From NCBI GenBank assembly GCA_026874595.1, contig CM049319.1, positions 61,696,917 through 61,760,916 of the forward strand: a DNA stretch of 64,000 nt, read 5' to 3'. Origin of the DNA: Sipunculus nudus. Its lineage: Eukaryota; Annelida; Sipuncula; Golfingiida; Sipunculidae. The number at the start of each line of letters is the position of its first letter. Position 1 is the first letter of the stretch. Shown piece by piece: positions 11,930-23,875 of the stretch. A program made the translations under genes and the position numbers. Below the pieces are notes generated by a model, which was not told the origin of the DNA, searched no databases, and saw only the letters and a program-made list of their open reading frames with translations.

Positions 11930-12105
11930 GGATTGTTCACTCACTCTCTACCAATTTACAATTTCTATAAAATGTAATTAATATATACTCTGTGTAATAT
12001 GATATTAGTTTGATTTTTAGGATTGTTCACTCTCAACCAATTAACAATTTCTATAAAATGTAATTAATGTATACTCTGTGTAATGTATTATTAGTTGGAT
12101 TATTA
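11930..12105. repeat. Tandem duplication, 90-bp unit
   Basis: GATTGTTCACTC...TATACTCTGTGTAAT at 11931 recurs at 12021 with a few substitutions and one small indel (ACTCACTCTCTACC against ACTCTCAACC). Confidence 0.9.
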
Positions 12106-12205
12106 GGATACTCAAGAATACATAAAGTTATTTTATCTTTAGTAGGAATAATTAATTAGAAATAATTAATGAGAAATTTGGTAAATTGAGCCTATTTAAT
12201 TAAAA

Positions 12206-12211
12206 TTCAGT

Positions 12212-12243
<32 letters not shown>

Positions 12244-12278
12244 TATATATACACATATATATATGAATATATATATAT

Positions 12279-12313
<35 letters not shown>

Positions 12314-12316
12314 AAT
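12206..12316. repeat. (TA)n-rich tract before the last LMO exon
   Basis: Interrupted TA repeats with ACACATATA variants, 70 bp upstream of the acceptor of the final coding exon. Confidence 0.9.
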
Positions 12317-12387
12317 AAAATTTATGATATATATATATTAAGTTAATATGTTTGAATTTCAATAATATTTAACTTTTTCTCTTGTAG

Positions 12388-12613
12388 ATTTTGTGTTGGG
12401 GATCGCTTTTACCTGTGTGACAACAAAATTTTATGTGAGCCAGATTATGAGGAGAGATTAATGTATGCGAATGCTGCGGTCATGCCAGGACAGTTGCGAT
12501 TACCGCAGGCAGGGCTGCAGATACCTGGTCCCGTACCTGGAAAAGAGCTCTCACCCATATTCAGTGACGAAGCGTCAAGTGGGTACGGAAGCGCAAGTCC
12601 CCCTACCTTGTAG
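12388..12613 (+). CDS. LMO1: LMO1/3-like LIM-only protein, terminal coding exon
   Basis: The acceptor TTTTTCTCTTGTAG precedes the exon, which completes Arg107 and runs to TAG at 12611-12613, giving a 181-residue protein from the ATG at 2197. FCVGDRFYL...ILCEPDY completes LIM2 (C123 and D126 as last ligands). The tail, residues 128-181, is rich in Pro, Gly and Ser and ends SSGYGSASPPTL. Vertebrate LMO1/3 end soon after LIM2 (about 145-156 residues in total), so this tail is roughly 30 residues longer; that comparison is from family knowledge, not an alignment. Only one stop-terminated frame fits. Confidence 0.96.
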
Positions 12614-14311
12614 CAGCTTGGGTTATAGATCCTGATAAACCATCTACCACATTTGTGCTAATGGGTCCTGTGTCTGCTTACATCAGCTGTTGTTTACTTG
12701 GGTATTAACATACCAGATATACAGCAAAAACTCTGTCCTCATCTGGATTAGATTCTGTCATAAAAGCCGTTGGTGAGAGTGCCAGTGCTTTCAGCTGATG
12801 CTTTGTTGTGAACGTGTGCACTCATGAAAACACCTCTATTGGAAACGAGTAAGATTACTTCCCAGTGACCTCCACTGACTCTGCTCGCTATGTATATATG
12901 ATGAAAAAAACATTTTTTTCTATAACTTTATTTGAAATATTATATTACAAATGCACATGGACCACATGGATGAAATGTGGATGAAACAAAACTGTTTGTA
13001 AAAGTGTGAGGTAATGTGATAGGCTTGAGGGTCAAAGTCATACCTTGAGGGTCAAGGTCATGAAAGGTCACATAGATCTGAGCAAAATGAGAAATATGAT
13101 TTCTTGTGAGAGATATGACCATTGAAGAAATATAGATGTGAGATTTGAGTGCAGGAAATAATGACAGTGAAAAGAGGCTTGTATATAAAGGAATGTGTGC
13201 CATGCACAAAATAATGGCTGAAATGTATGGTCCAGCTAAGTGACCTTGAAGTATGATGTACAGTGCAAACGCTGAAGTATGAGAGCTAGGCTCATTCTTA
13301 ATAATTATATTGTTTAGCCTTATTGCATTGGTAATTTATCAGAACTGATGGACAGATATTTCAAAGGACTGGGGTAATTTAAGCCTGGTTTATTAGCAGA
13401 AAGGTACTTTGAAGAATATTTTATATTATTGTACAGTGTAAAGTGTTTTTCAGGTTGGGGCATCTTTAAGCCCCATACTGTCAGCCAAAAGAGCACTCTA
13501 TAGATTTACAAAGTTTGTCTGCAAGTTGTCTTTGAATAATTCACTCAAATTAGATACCTGACTGGAGAATGGCTACTATTTCATTCATGTAGAATGAAGC
13601 AGTGGACTACGTTGAGAAAATGATGGCCTCAAAATAAGCTTAATTCTCTCATTTTACAGAATAGTAGCTTTTTTTACCCAAAAAGTAACCCAGGAACTGT
13701 TGATAATTAGTTACCTCTTGATGGTACTCTGGACCCCCTGTATCTGAGGTGTTGTCGTCTCTTTTAGTCTCATTTACACTGATTTATTTGGTGTCAGTGA
13801 TAGTGTTTCTTATACATATATAACTATTCTACATTTTGTAACATCTTTCCAAAAGGTTAGTGGAGGGCCTGTTGCTGACAGTATCTCTTGTTAGTAATCG
13901 GTCAACATTTATGTAAGGTATACTCGGTTCCACTAACATGTGTCCTCCTGTGTGCCATGATAAGTTTCTTTTTTTTTTTAGAAAAATACACATGGGAGTG
14001 ATTTCCTAAAATGTCATTTATTTAAAAAAATTATTGAATAAATTCAGAATTTATATTTGAATTATTTTGGACTCTTAGTGGGGGAATTTGTCTCTGCATC
14101 ATTTTCTCGGCTGGTTTTGCACCAAAAGTGTTTTAAATAACACCATCCAGAACTTACTTTATCAAGTCAGCATTGTCAAATATGGCTGTTAATGCATGTG
14201 ATCAGAGACCCCGACAGCTGTAAGTGAATTTTAAATGATGTGCTGCACAAATTTAATTAATATGGTTAATTCCCTGGGTTTTAACCTGAAACACACCCTT
14301 TTCACAATAAA
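12614..14311 (+). other. Probable LMO 3' untranslated region
   Basis: The sequence after the stop codon is unique and AT-rich with no recognisable repeat. AATAAA hexamers occur at 14037-14042 and 14306-14311; either could end the transcript. The extent is not fixed by the sequence. A PUF-type TGTAAATA lies further on at 15147, relevant only if the transcript is longer. Confidence 0.4.
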
Positions 14312-16379
14312 CTTTCCTCCTAAAAAAAAATTATTGCCCCAAATACACAGGTGGACACAAGTATTTGGAACAGATCTTAATATATGATCAGTTAATGATA
14401 ACATGGTAAATATGAATGATATTTATAAGACAGCCCTCGGGGGTTCCTATAATGATCATCTGTTGCTTGAATTGGGGAGTCATCACAGTATTATATTCCT
14501 TTGTTTCATTTCTAAATCTTTGATTTTATTATCACAGGATATATGTTAAGTTTAGAAAAGGTAACCTTTGTAATATGTGAAGAGATATGTTATCAGTTTG
14601 CTTTCTCCTAAGTTGATAAGTTGAGTTCAAATTTATGTATATCATGAACTGTAAATTTTTCAATGTTCAGTGTAATTTAATATGACAACATTTGGCATGT
14701 AACTATCAGGTTTCCCTGAGTTTGAACACACTTTTATTGGTTTCATGCATCAAATTGTCTCACACCAGTGAGAAATTGTATATCTTTTTGCAGTCATGTC
14801 AAGGGTTAGTTTTAACCACCTCTATCCATTATAGTTGACCAATCACTGTTAAGGAGATGTTATAGAAAAAGTTTTTTTATGTACACAGCATGAGGACTTT
14901 TAGTAAGCATCATGAGGAATAACCTGTACAAATACACACACACAAATATAAATGATACGGAAATATGTAGGGTGGTCATGTTAATCCTGTATTTGAAACA
15001 ATAAGGCCTTTCATCATTCTTTCACATGACACATTGTTATGTATAGAATTAATGTACTTTAATTCATGTTGAGGTTTAAAATGAAATGAAGGAATATGTA
15101 ATACTATTTGATAACTGTAAGCTGGGTTTGGTTTATACTGATCCACTGTAAATACAGAGCATGCCTATTAGGAAACACAAAAGCTAGTTTTATTTTCTTT
15201 ACATAGCTATATTATTATAGATGGAGGGATCTGGCTTCGTGAATCAAGTATAAACATCCCTTCAATTTATAAAGTGCCAGTGGGGCTTATGTTTAACACA
15301 CTGTCTTGGTTTATCTATTAGAGTAATGCTACACCCGTTTTTCTTTGCAGCAGTATGATTTGAATGTAATAACACCGTTCAGAATATCTCAGAGCACACA
15401 GTACACAGGCGACATATTGAAACAAATACTGAGAAATGCCAGTGTTTTGACATTCCCATCATTGAAAGAGGATGCGCCTTCTAAAGAAAAGTGAATTATA
15501 TAAACTGATAGAGTACAATAGAATTGAAAGCTTTCTGAAAGCAAATATAATTCAAAAGAAGCTACTATCACAGACTCTTTGAAGGCAGACTTCTCATTTG
15601 GTATTTAATATAATAGACCAATCCATTTGAGACATCCTATAATTTTGACCGCTCTGTCTAAAGAAATCACCAGAATTTGTTGTTTTGCATCAAACTTTCA
15701 AGACTTGTACACAACGCTATCATTTTTCGATATTCACACAGTTGAACCAGTAGTGTTGGCATGCAAACGCCATCCTCTTTCCACAGCTGCTTTGGCAGTC
15801 TGGCCACAGACTCAAAAAGAAGAAAAAGATACCATAGAACATGTAAGTTGTTGCTCAAACAGAAAGGAAAATGGGGACGAGGTCCTGCAGTCCACCAAGA
15901 ACTTTGATGTACAATAGAATAGACGCGGACAAATTGACTGCTGTTTGCTTTTCATTACACATAGCTGATCTTTGAGGGGCTATAAGAGTGCAGGATACAG
16001 GTCTATAGATAAAAGGAAAATCATAGTTTTATTTTTGTATTATAGATGACATGAGAGTTAATTTTGTCAATACTTCGGTGAAGAGTATATTGGCATGGCC
16101 TACATGTACATTTTTTCTTGCTGTTTTGTTTATCAGCAGTAATTGTGATAATGTAATAACATTTGTTCCAACTATTATCTGCCATATTACCTGATAATTA
16201 AATCTATATATCTAACAGGCCTTAATTGGATTGTGTTCAAGGAAGCATAGTTTGGACGTTTGCAGTGTTGGATGAAAGAAATTGATTTCGTGGTATGATA
16301 AGTGTGAAAGCTGAGCTTTTGGCGAGAGGTAGAAATATTGTCGAAACTGGTTCTGTCTGGTCACGTCATCCGTTTTGTA
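14312..16379. other. Unique AT-rich intergenic or long 3' UTR sequence
   Basis: No gene recognised. A frame of 96 codons at 15627-15917 (+) has no domain, no splice context and no recognisable similarity; I treat it as chance. Confidence 0.5.
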
Positions 16380-16835
16380 CTATTTTTTATGCCCCCCCCC
16401 CCCGGGGAGACGTTTTTAAAGCAATCGTCGTCGTCGTTTGTATAGGATATCTTGTGAACGCGATAATTTTATAAGGACAATAATTTTTTCCATAGATTTT
16501 AAACACAAATTGTTTCTACAAAAATCTCAGAAGAGTTCGGCTGACGTTGATCTTCAAGGTCAGTTCTGCCAAAAGCAAGAATCATTGTGACCTCCATAAC
16601 TATTAAGTACTGTATATATTTTCTTCTATTCTCACACACAATTATGCAAGTTCTTCCCATCAGATTCTCAGAGAAGTTTGATAACTGGTGATCTTCACCT
16701 TGATCTTCAAGGTCACATATGTAGATTTACATGTTTTCCGAAACACCATAACTTTTAAAATAGCGCATATTTTTACCCCCTTTTTTGGGATGGCCCATGG
16801 AATGAGGAGACAAATATCTGTTTTTGCTTCCGCAA
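16380..16835. repeat. Dispersed repeat, fuller copy of the 4390-4645 family
   Basis: Starts with a C12 run (16392-16403) and GGGGAGACG, followed by TCGTCGTCGTTTG, CTTGTGAACGCGAT, two GATCTTCAAGGTCA blocks (about 16550 and 16700), CCATAACTTTTAAAATAGCG and GGAGACAAATATCTGTTTTTG. Non-coding. Confidence 0.65.
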
Positions 16836-17857
16836 AAATGAAAGCAATTCTTGTTCATTGAGTTTATCTTTCTTACACAATTCCGCCGGCAGTCGTTTCT
16901 ACTCAGAACAAATCCCTTCCAGTTAAGCACTGTGGGACGGCCGCCCAGGGACTACTTGTCTCATCCGTCCAACGATAAAATCAAAATTGGTTACATCTGA
17001 AGGAAACGCCTGTTTACATGTCAAATGCGCATGCAACAAAATCTTACTTGATCGCCTTAAAACATTTCTTATACAACGAATTTGAACGAAATGTATTGCC
17101 TCTCCACAAACATTTATACCTGCGCCATCTGCATAAATATAGGCTGCTTCAATAGTTAGAAATCAAAGCTGCAGTTGCTGAAATATACTACAATTTACTC
17201 ATTTGTCAATCAGCGTGTCTGGGTGCAGTACCGCATCATCATCAAACGTAATTAGTCCCGGTAATTATACATTGTTAACCCCGTGCAATCACGGTACTCG
17301 CTAGTTCGTAGCATGTACGCATTCACCCGAAGCTTGTTAGGTGGAAGATAGGTTGCGTTTATATAAACCTTTTATGGTATCGTTTAAATATTTTGATAAT
17401 TTGATACTAATTAAAAAAATTGCGCGAAAATTCGAACTGCGCTAATGCTGTAAAATGGAAAAAACGTGAAAATTCGCGCCAAATTAACCACTTCCTCAGT
17501 ATGTAAACAACCCTGGTGTGGGCCGTGGATTTCAAAGCCCATAGCCCTGACCAATAGAGTCATACTCCTGGGATTCAAATTATATCCATTGAGCGGAGAC
17601 AACTCTGCCATGTGATGTTTCATTTGTAAATACACGTGCTTGAATTGTTTCTCTATTCGTTGTTATAAAACTTACTTGGTGACACTGAAAGTAATAACAT
17701 CTATCACGTGCAATGTGTTCCAGCGAAGTGTTGGTTTGCATACAATCTCAACATGACTGGCTAAATTGCACAAGCTAAACCCTCTGAGCAATAGTTCCTC
17801 ACATGAATACATTTATAATTACATAAAATTTTGATTAAACTCGTGTTATTCACATCG

Positions 17858-17862
<5 letters not shown>

Positions 17863-17925
<63 letters not shown>
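17863..17925. repeat. (TA)n microsatellite
   Basis: About 63 bp of pure TA repeats within otherwise unique sequence (16840-18400), where I see no gene. Confidence 0.95.
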
Positions 17926-17929
<4 letters not shown>

Positions 17930-18193
17930 TCTGATACTTTTTCTTGCAAACTCAGAAAACTTTTCCCCATATTGGCTGTGATGGGCATGATTTCATTAAA
18001 ATATTTCTCATGATGTCATTAATTAGTATGTACTTATGGCTTCTTAAAGACTACTTGGGGCAGACTCAAGTGGAAGGACAATATTTGGATCCCGATATAT
18101 GTCCATTGAAGGACATAAGACATGCACACACACATATTTATATGCCTGAATTCAAAGAATTAAAAGAAATTTCTAATTTTCTACGCTCCATAA

Positions 18194-18238
18194 GCAGCGG
18201 TTACGTTTAGCCCAACTATTCGCTACACTAACCGCTGC
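18194..18238. repeat. 10-bp inverted repeat (hairpin candidate)
   Basis: GCAGCGGTTA at 18194-18203 and its exact complement TAACCGCTGC at 18229-18238, separated by 25 bp. Confidence 0.75.
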
Positions 18239-18408
18239 AAGAAACCGCGGTTGTCCGTCAAGTTTGGCCACAAGGCGGTTGTGTCTTTGTGGAACTCCCC
18301 TGCGTAATATTTAGCCAATCACATTACACGTTTCACCAGCACAATCGTATGTTCTTCGAGGTGCCGGTCGATTCGCACTGCGGTCGAAAACGCTTGGTAG
18401 CACAGACT

Positions 18409-18433
18409 CCCCCCCCCCCCCCCCCCCCCCCCC
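18409..18433. repeat. Poly-C tract, 25 bp
   Basis: Uninterrupted run of 25 C. On the complementary strand this is a G25 tract with quadruplex potential. Confidence 0.95.
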
Positions 18434-19439
18434 TTGGAATACAGGATGCAATCATCACCTTTCTAGACAGTCTCTATACTTGCTTGTGTGGCCTTAGGTC
18501 AGTTATGCCCCACTGTTTGCATATTTCCTCTCTCACAGTGTGCCGCACGAGTACCGGTTTGTTTACACGCTGAGCCAATAAGATTTCTTTAACAAGATCA
18601 GCACGGCGCATTCATCTGTGTTTATACGATGAGCCAACCAGATTTTACCTTTCCTAGCGCAAACGGAATGGTTGTTTGACAGCTTGCAAAACCTGAAGAA
18701 TCCTTCTATTTCCCACAGCGTGTGAGAGAAAGGTCCCCAGGAGGTCACACGCTATGTTCAGAGCAAACATATTCCCATATGTCTGCAGATGTTAAAAATG
18801 ACAGAATGCGTATAATCATTGGATCAAAATTACTCCGTGTATTAACGGAGTTCCTATCCGCTGACTCTGTATGCTTTTTTAAACCAAAGACTTTACCTTT
18901 TTTAGACCGCACTGCTTAACCCATCAATATCATATGAACAAGACAATTTTTTATGAAGAATTACTTTTAAACGAATTAGGTCCAAATAGGAACCTTTATT
19001 ATTTTTGACCTGGAGACCCTTCGAATAATAAATAAAAGATGGTTGAGAAAAAAATGACTTATGCAAAAAACTAGTTTTAATGATGACATTAAAATTCTAC
19101 GAAAATTAAAGGAACTTGATACGATGGGTCTATATATTGACATGACTGTGGCTGTTTTATACATGGCTAATGTTTTGGAAACTATACGGAACATTACGTT
19201 AATTGATGGTGACTTATAAGTGTCAAATTTACACAATAACAATGGCCTTTTCTAAGCAGCTTATCAACTAGTTCATACTGAAATTGAAATGGTGTAATTT
19301 TAAACTTGCACAGTCAACATAATATCCTTTACGATAATTTATGTGCATGGTGTGTGGTACCATCATGGGAATACTTAAGGACTGCCCACTAGCACAGTGG
19401 CCGCAATGTGTTAACCTTCGTGAATCCTACCGGTACCAC

Positions 19440-19640
19440 CACTATCCAGGATTTAGGAAAAAGTGGGGGGGGGGGGGGGGGTGGTTTCCATCCAAGGAGG
19501 ACTAATTTCCAAGCCTAAAAACGGTCCCCAGGTCCGGCCCGGGAGGGGGGGTTCAGGCCGCAAAAATTGGCCGTAAAAAAGGGGGGAATGGTCCCGAACC
19601 CCCTTGACACCTCCCCAACGGATCCGCTTCTGCATATAAT
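19440..19640. repeat. Degenerate G-tract repeat related to 22134-22253
   Basis: Contains ATCCAGGATTTAGG, a G17 run (19465-19481), GGGGGGGTTCAGGCCGCAAAA and ends ACGGATCCGCTTCTGCATAT. These match, in the opposite orientation, the words flanking and inside the short element at 22134-22253. Probably a relic of the same small DNA element. Confidence 0.55.
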
Positions 19641-19927
19641 GGGATATATCAAAAGGTCATGTGTGATGCTTTTGAGCCAACCTGTGAGCTTGTACGATGG
19701 CATAGCCTCGTTCGTCGTTATACAGAATACCATATACTATCTCATGATCGGCAGCAGCTAGGATCAACAAATTTATGCAAACATAGGTCACATTTCAAAC
19801 ATTGGATTGATGTTCTGGTGGCTCCACCTGCATGGGCTTTTGATTTATAGGGTGTTAAATCTAATGGAACAGATCATGTAGTCGTGACGAGCATAAATTT
19901 TGTTATGGAGATAAAAAATCAGATTTT

Positions 19928-20644
19928 GTAACACTAGGCAGCGTGAAATATCTACGGGAATGAATAATGAAGTCAGTGTTTTTTTGTTAAAAAATAATTA
20001 TAATTTATTCTTAAAACGACCCTAACATTACAATACACTAAATCAATACAATTATACAGTAAAACAGCGGTATAGCAACAAGTTAACAATCACATAGAAA
20101 AAAAACGTGCACAGTACCTGGATACCAACACCGTCACCACGATAAGTCCTTTAAATGTTAACTCTCGGAGAATGACAGTCCAGTGGAAAGTTCTTGCAAC
20201 AACCCAGAAAGTAAACTGAAGTCCAAATGTATAAAATCCAGGAGAAAGTCTTTGAAAATGTATAATTGCCGCATTAATCGGATAAGGTCCTAGAATCTGA
20301 CACACGCTTCTGCGTCCGCTGGAATCTTTTCTGCTCTCTGCCCTTCCGTTCTAAAACACACCCCTTTATATACCTTCACCCCTCAAGCCGAGAATTTTCC
20401 ACTTCTCGAACAGTCTATAAGATCTTGCACAACACAGTCTTCCCGCGTTTCAGGAATTCTCCAGAAAAACAGCGCTGTGTATCTCCACATACCAGGCTCA
20501 TCACGTGACCCACGACCAAGCGTGAAAACCTAAGGCTAAACATGACAACGAGACTTCAACCAGTACGGATTAAACATAGAATGTAATACGGGGTCAGACA
20601 CGAGTGCCACAACAGGAGTTACGCCCGTGTCACATAATAAAAGG
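19928..20644 (-). mobile_element. Probable solo LTR related to the gypsy-class LTR at 57187
   Basis: On the minus strand the stretch read from 20644 starts TGTGACACGGGCGTAACTCC. Further on it has GGGGTGAAGGTATATAAAGG (TATA box, around 20368) followed by a purine-rich leader (GGCAGAGAGCAGAAAAG, CGGACGCAGAAG, GTGTGTCAG) and GACCTTATCCGATTAATGCG. The LTR at 57187 has the same order: GGGGTGAGAAGCTATAAAA, purine-rich leader, CAGACACGGAAGAGTGTGAG, GACCTTTCCGATAATTGCAG. An AATAAA (minus strand) lies at about 20004-20009. No internal retroelement coding sequence adjoins it, hence solo. The 3' boundary (TGTTACA at 19928, or AACA at about 19985) is uncertain and I found no matching target-site duplication. 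Confidence 0.6.
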
Positions 20645-22133
20645 AGCACCTGTAAAAATATGCATGTTCGGTAATATGGGGAGAAAAAAGGCAGTTCTAC
20701 AACATGTAAAATAAAAGGTAGAGAACTGGTAATATATGTCCATTTTGTAAACAAAAAATTGAAATCCTAAGATAAAGTACTTGCTTTGGAGGACTGATCA
20801 CATCAATAATACCTACCCACTATATAGTGGTAGATCCAGTGAGGTGTACCAGGCACTCAGGTTAAGGTCTCAAGACTGTCGCACGAGCGAAAGTTTTCTG
20901 GAAAACGCTCGGGAAAAAAATACTGTAATCTAGGTGGGAGTCCCTTATTGTACATATGTTCAGAATTTCATTTACATCATATTAACAAAACCTTTGTTTT
21001 TTTCCGGTAATGGTTGATATTATCTATAGCTTTAAAATAACTTTATTTAATTCATATACTTTCACGATATTTTTATTGATGTTATAAATATCAAGAGTGT
21101 AATTTTATGGGGTATTTAAATTGAAGTATACAGAAATAAGGTTTTTCATTATTATGACTTACATTAAATGTGGGCAAAACACCATTTGGAGCCTTTTCTT
21201 TAAAGAAAACATACACTGAAAATTGAATGTTTTGTACATTTTATGGCTGTGAAATTTCAAATAAAATTCTAAATATATAAAAACCTTTAAAAAAGATCAA
21301 TCAGTTTTCAAACCACATTACAGGAAAATTTTCAACTTTCAGAATATGGACATGCCAAGTTGTAGTGAATATATATTTCCAAGAACAAACACTCACATAC
21401 GCACACATTCTCCCTCCCGAAACCGCATCAGTCATGTCAAACATTTTACTTATTTTATGTTAATTTTGTAAAACATCCATGAATCTCACACTTAAACATT
21501 CTTACATGGATTAACCATCGTTCTTTAGAAGTGTCAGCGTGTATTGTGTTATAATATATTAATAAGCTGCAAAACATATTTCGTGTGAGGCATCTGTGAG
21601 ATATGGGCCAATCATCGTTGCCATTAAGTTAGCAGAGCACCAGTCCAGGGTGGCGTCTGCGCTAACCGTTCTCCATGAGAGCGGAGAAATAATCCATTAA
21701 ATAACTGGATAATGTTCTAAATATTATTGTTGATTGTAAATATTAGAATGTAAGCACAATACATGTTCCTGTAATATAAGCTGACAAATTGGTGACGTCA
21801 TGACAACAGTTGGCGGGAAAAGAGCTGCACCCAGACGCCGAAGTGGTTGTCGTCTGCTGGCGGTCCCTCCATTCCACGGATGACTGCGCAGCGATATAAT
21901 ATCCGGTGAACTTATGCTGCTTTAAAGGTGAGCTCTTCAAATAACCAAGGGGATATTTGTTGTAACCTTTTTTCACTTTAAGTTCCATAAGACATGCAAA
22001 CTTTCTTAAATATGAATGCTATCTTCATTAAAAAAAACAGCGCTGAATGAAGCGACAGCGCTGAATGACGCCATTTCTTTCTTCTCTCAAACAATGTTTT
22101 CTTTTTTTTCCTTATTCAATGTATAAAGCAGAA
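20645..22133. other. Unique AT-rich gene-free sequence
   Basis: I see no gene, tRNA or clear repeat. The short open frame on the minus strand near 21743-21988 has no recognisable domain. Confidence 0.5.
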
Positions 22134-22253
22134 GCGGATCCAGAGGGGGGGGGGGTACTTTTTCACCCGAAGCAACCTTTTTTAAAGGGGTTTAGACGAA
22201 ATATTGCGGCCTGAACCCCCCCCCCCCCCCCCCCCCCAATCCTGGATCTGCCC
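22134..22253. mobile_element. Small TIR element with G/C homopolymers
   Basis: The left end CAGAAGCGGATCCAGAG and the right end (complement CAGGGGCAGATCCAGGATT) form imperfect TIRs starting CAG, as in many hAT-type MITEs. The core holds G11 (22145-22155) and C22 (22216-22237) runs. Only TAAAG is shared by the two flanks, so an 8-bp duplication is not confirmed. Confidence 0.6.
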
Positions 22254-22329
22254 CTGTAAAGTAAAAATTAATGTATTTCGTCAGCGATTGTTTTATGTCC
22301 AGCTTCGTTTATCCTGTTATTCGTATCAA

Positions 22330-23330
22330 CGAGTCGTGTGTTTAAGCTCGGCTGACTGAAAGTCAACTAAGGTGTAGGAATGGCTCTTTGTCCGTCGTCT
22401 GTCCGACAGGGCACAAACCGTAACCACTGAGCCTAGAAACATGCCTACAAGCCTACATGAACATGAGGTCAATAAAAAGTTTCGTTGGAAACATGAAATG
22501 AGATCACTCTAACTTACATCCTCCAAGCTATGGGCCTTGTAAGTACACCCCAGAATAATTGACAATTAGATACAAAACCTCCAGTATCTTGATGGTTGAA
22601 GCATGGATTGCCATGAATCTTGCCTTGAATATTTACCATGACTAGTTTTGTCAGGTCCCGAAAACTGGTTGCGCCACTTGTATTTTTTTCCAATTTTTAC
22701 GATATTTTCTTTTTTTGAGAGACCGTACATTTACAGCATCATTTCAGTTTCTCAGCTGTGGTTACATCTAGTGTCCTTTAACCTGCTGTGATGATGGATT
22801 ATGACTGGACTGGTTCCTTCAGTTCCTGAACACTGGTGGCGCCACCTGTATTTTTTCTATTTTTGATGCTTTTTTCCTTTATTTTGAGACTGTCAAATTA
22901 AATTGATATTATCAGATTCTTGATTGTGATTTCACCCAGTGTCCTGAAACCTTGTGTTGTTAAATAAGCGGGTGCCCTATAGAAATCACTCTGTCCGTCT
23001 TTCTGTATGTCCGTCTAATTCGTTTCCGGATGATAAGTTCAGTTTGGTTTAACATATGGATTTCAAACTTTACTTATACATGGCCAACCAATTAAGAAAG
23101 AATCCTTTTGATTTTAGGGTAAACAAGATCACATGATCAACTTCTTATTGGGGATTGGGGATGCATTTTAAGCCAAACTTTTCATCCCAAACCTTCTATC
23201 TTCCACATGTGGCTCACCTGCCAATAGGGGGAGATTCTTTTCTTTTGTTTGTTTTGGGATCACAAGGTCAAGGTCATAGGCCCATCCATTCATAATTAGT
23301 TAATCTACTATAAACTCAAGTTCGGGTAGA
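22330..23330. repeat. Dispersed repeat with GTCCGTCGTCTGTCC and GGTGGCGCCACC core
   Basis: Begins AAGCTCGGCTGACTGAAAGT, followed by TCTTTGTCCGTCGTCTGTCC, CAGGGCACAAACCGTAACC and two units carrying CTGGTTGCGCCACTTGTATT (22668) and CTGGTGGCGCCACCTGTATT (22833), each followed by TTTTTNNATTTTTGA-like text. The same ingredients in the same order occur at 37615-38270, and the start again at 38895. Non-coding; family unnamed. Confidence 0.75.
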
Positions 23331-23714
23331 CAGGTTGGCACTTTAAAAAAGCTCATTAAATATATCTTTAGAGTCAAATTCATCTAAGCGTCAAGATCCA
23401 TGGGTCCCAAGTTTAAAATAAAATAAATTTATTTTTATTAATATCTCTGCCAGGAACAGTGGTAATTTCCACCTTAAGATTGCTTTAGAAGCATATGGAC
23501 ACCCTTTGCCAGAAAGCACTGCAGGTATGGTCACTGAAGTTTTGCCATAACTGGCAGTTCATCACTTTACATTAAACCTGCAGTGAAGAGATTTACCATC
23601 GGCTTAATTATCCGGCAGGTAAGTAAAAGTCGAAAATGTATGCGGTTATTTAATATCTGAGAAATCCGTCGCAAATATTCATTAAAGATATCAACAAAAT
23701 TTCCCTTATATTTC

Positions 23715-23795
23715 AACATCTCGAGATATTATTTTGAGATCTCAAGATAATTATTTCGAGATATCGAGATAATTTATTGCAAGATCCGGAGATAA
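23715..23795. repeat. TCGAGATA palindromic repeat cluster
   Basis: Successive TCTCGAGATATTATTTTGAG, ATCTCAAGATAATTATTTCG and AGATATCGAGATAAT words, each partly self-complementary, giving a foldable cluster. Confidence 0.75.
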
Positions 23796-23827
23796 TGGTT
23801 GCCTTACTTGGCTTTGGGATATAAAAT

Positions 23828-23828
<1 letters not shown>

Positions 23829-23870
<42 letters not shown>
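23829..23870. repeat. (CT)n microsatellite
   Basis: Twenty-one CT units; the complementary strand would read Arg-Glu repeats, which is not a gene. Confidence 0.95.

Positions 23871-23875
<5 letters not shown>

Larger units (their letters stand above)
4861..12387 (+). other. LMO intron between LIM2 exon halves
   Basis: 7527-bp GT-AG intron (acceptor TTTTTCTCTTGTAG ending 12387). It holds repeat debris at 4900-5135, a SINE-like element at 5145-5560, a tandem array at 8870-9440, transposon copy 2 at 10078-11479, a 90-bp tandem duplication at 11930-12105 and a TA-rich tract at 12206-12316. From 5600 to 8870 it is mostly unique AT-rich sequence in which I see no exon; a few AGGTCA-like words near 11740 are not enough to call regulatory sites. 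Confidence 0.92.

Noticed and set aside
13020-13080. AGGTCA-type direct repeats (also 11738, 16550, 16700, 23268) as nuclear-receptor sites
   Set aside because: AAGGTCAAGGTCA words are part of common interspersed repeats in this window, so they do not single out a regulatory element.
17831-18013. Tyr-Ile repeat open frames at every (TA)n tract (for example 984-1199, 17761-18013, 35316-35861, 42008-42202, 46602-46927)
   Set aside because: They are translations of microsatellites and carry no protein information.
20090-20305. Short minus-strand protein frame downstream of a TATA box
   Set aside because: It lies within the leader and U5 part of a probable solo LTR and has no domain.
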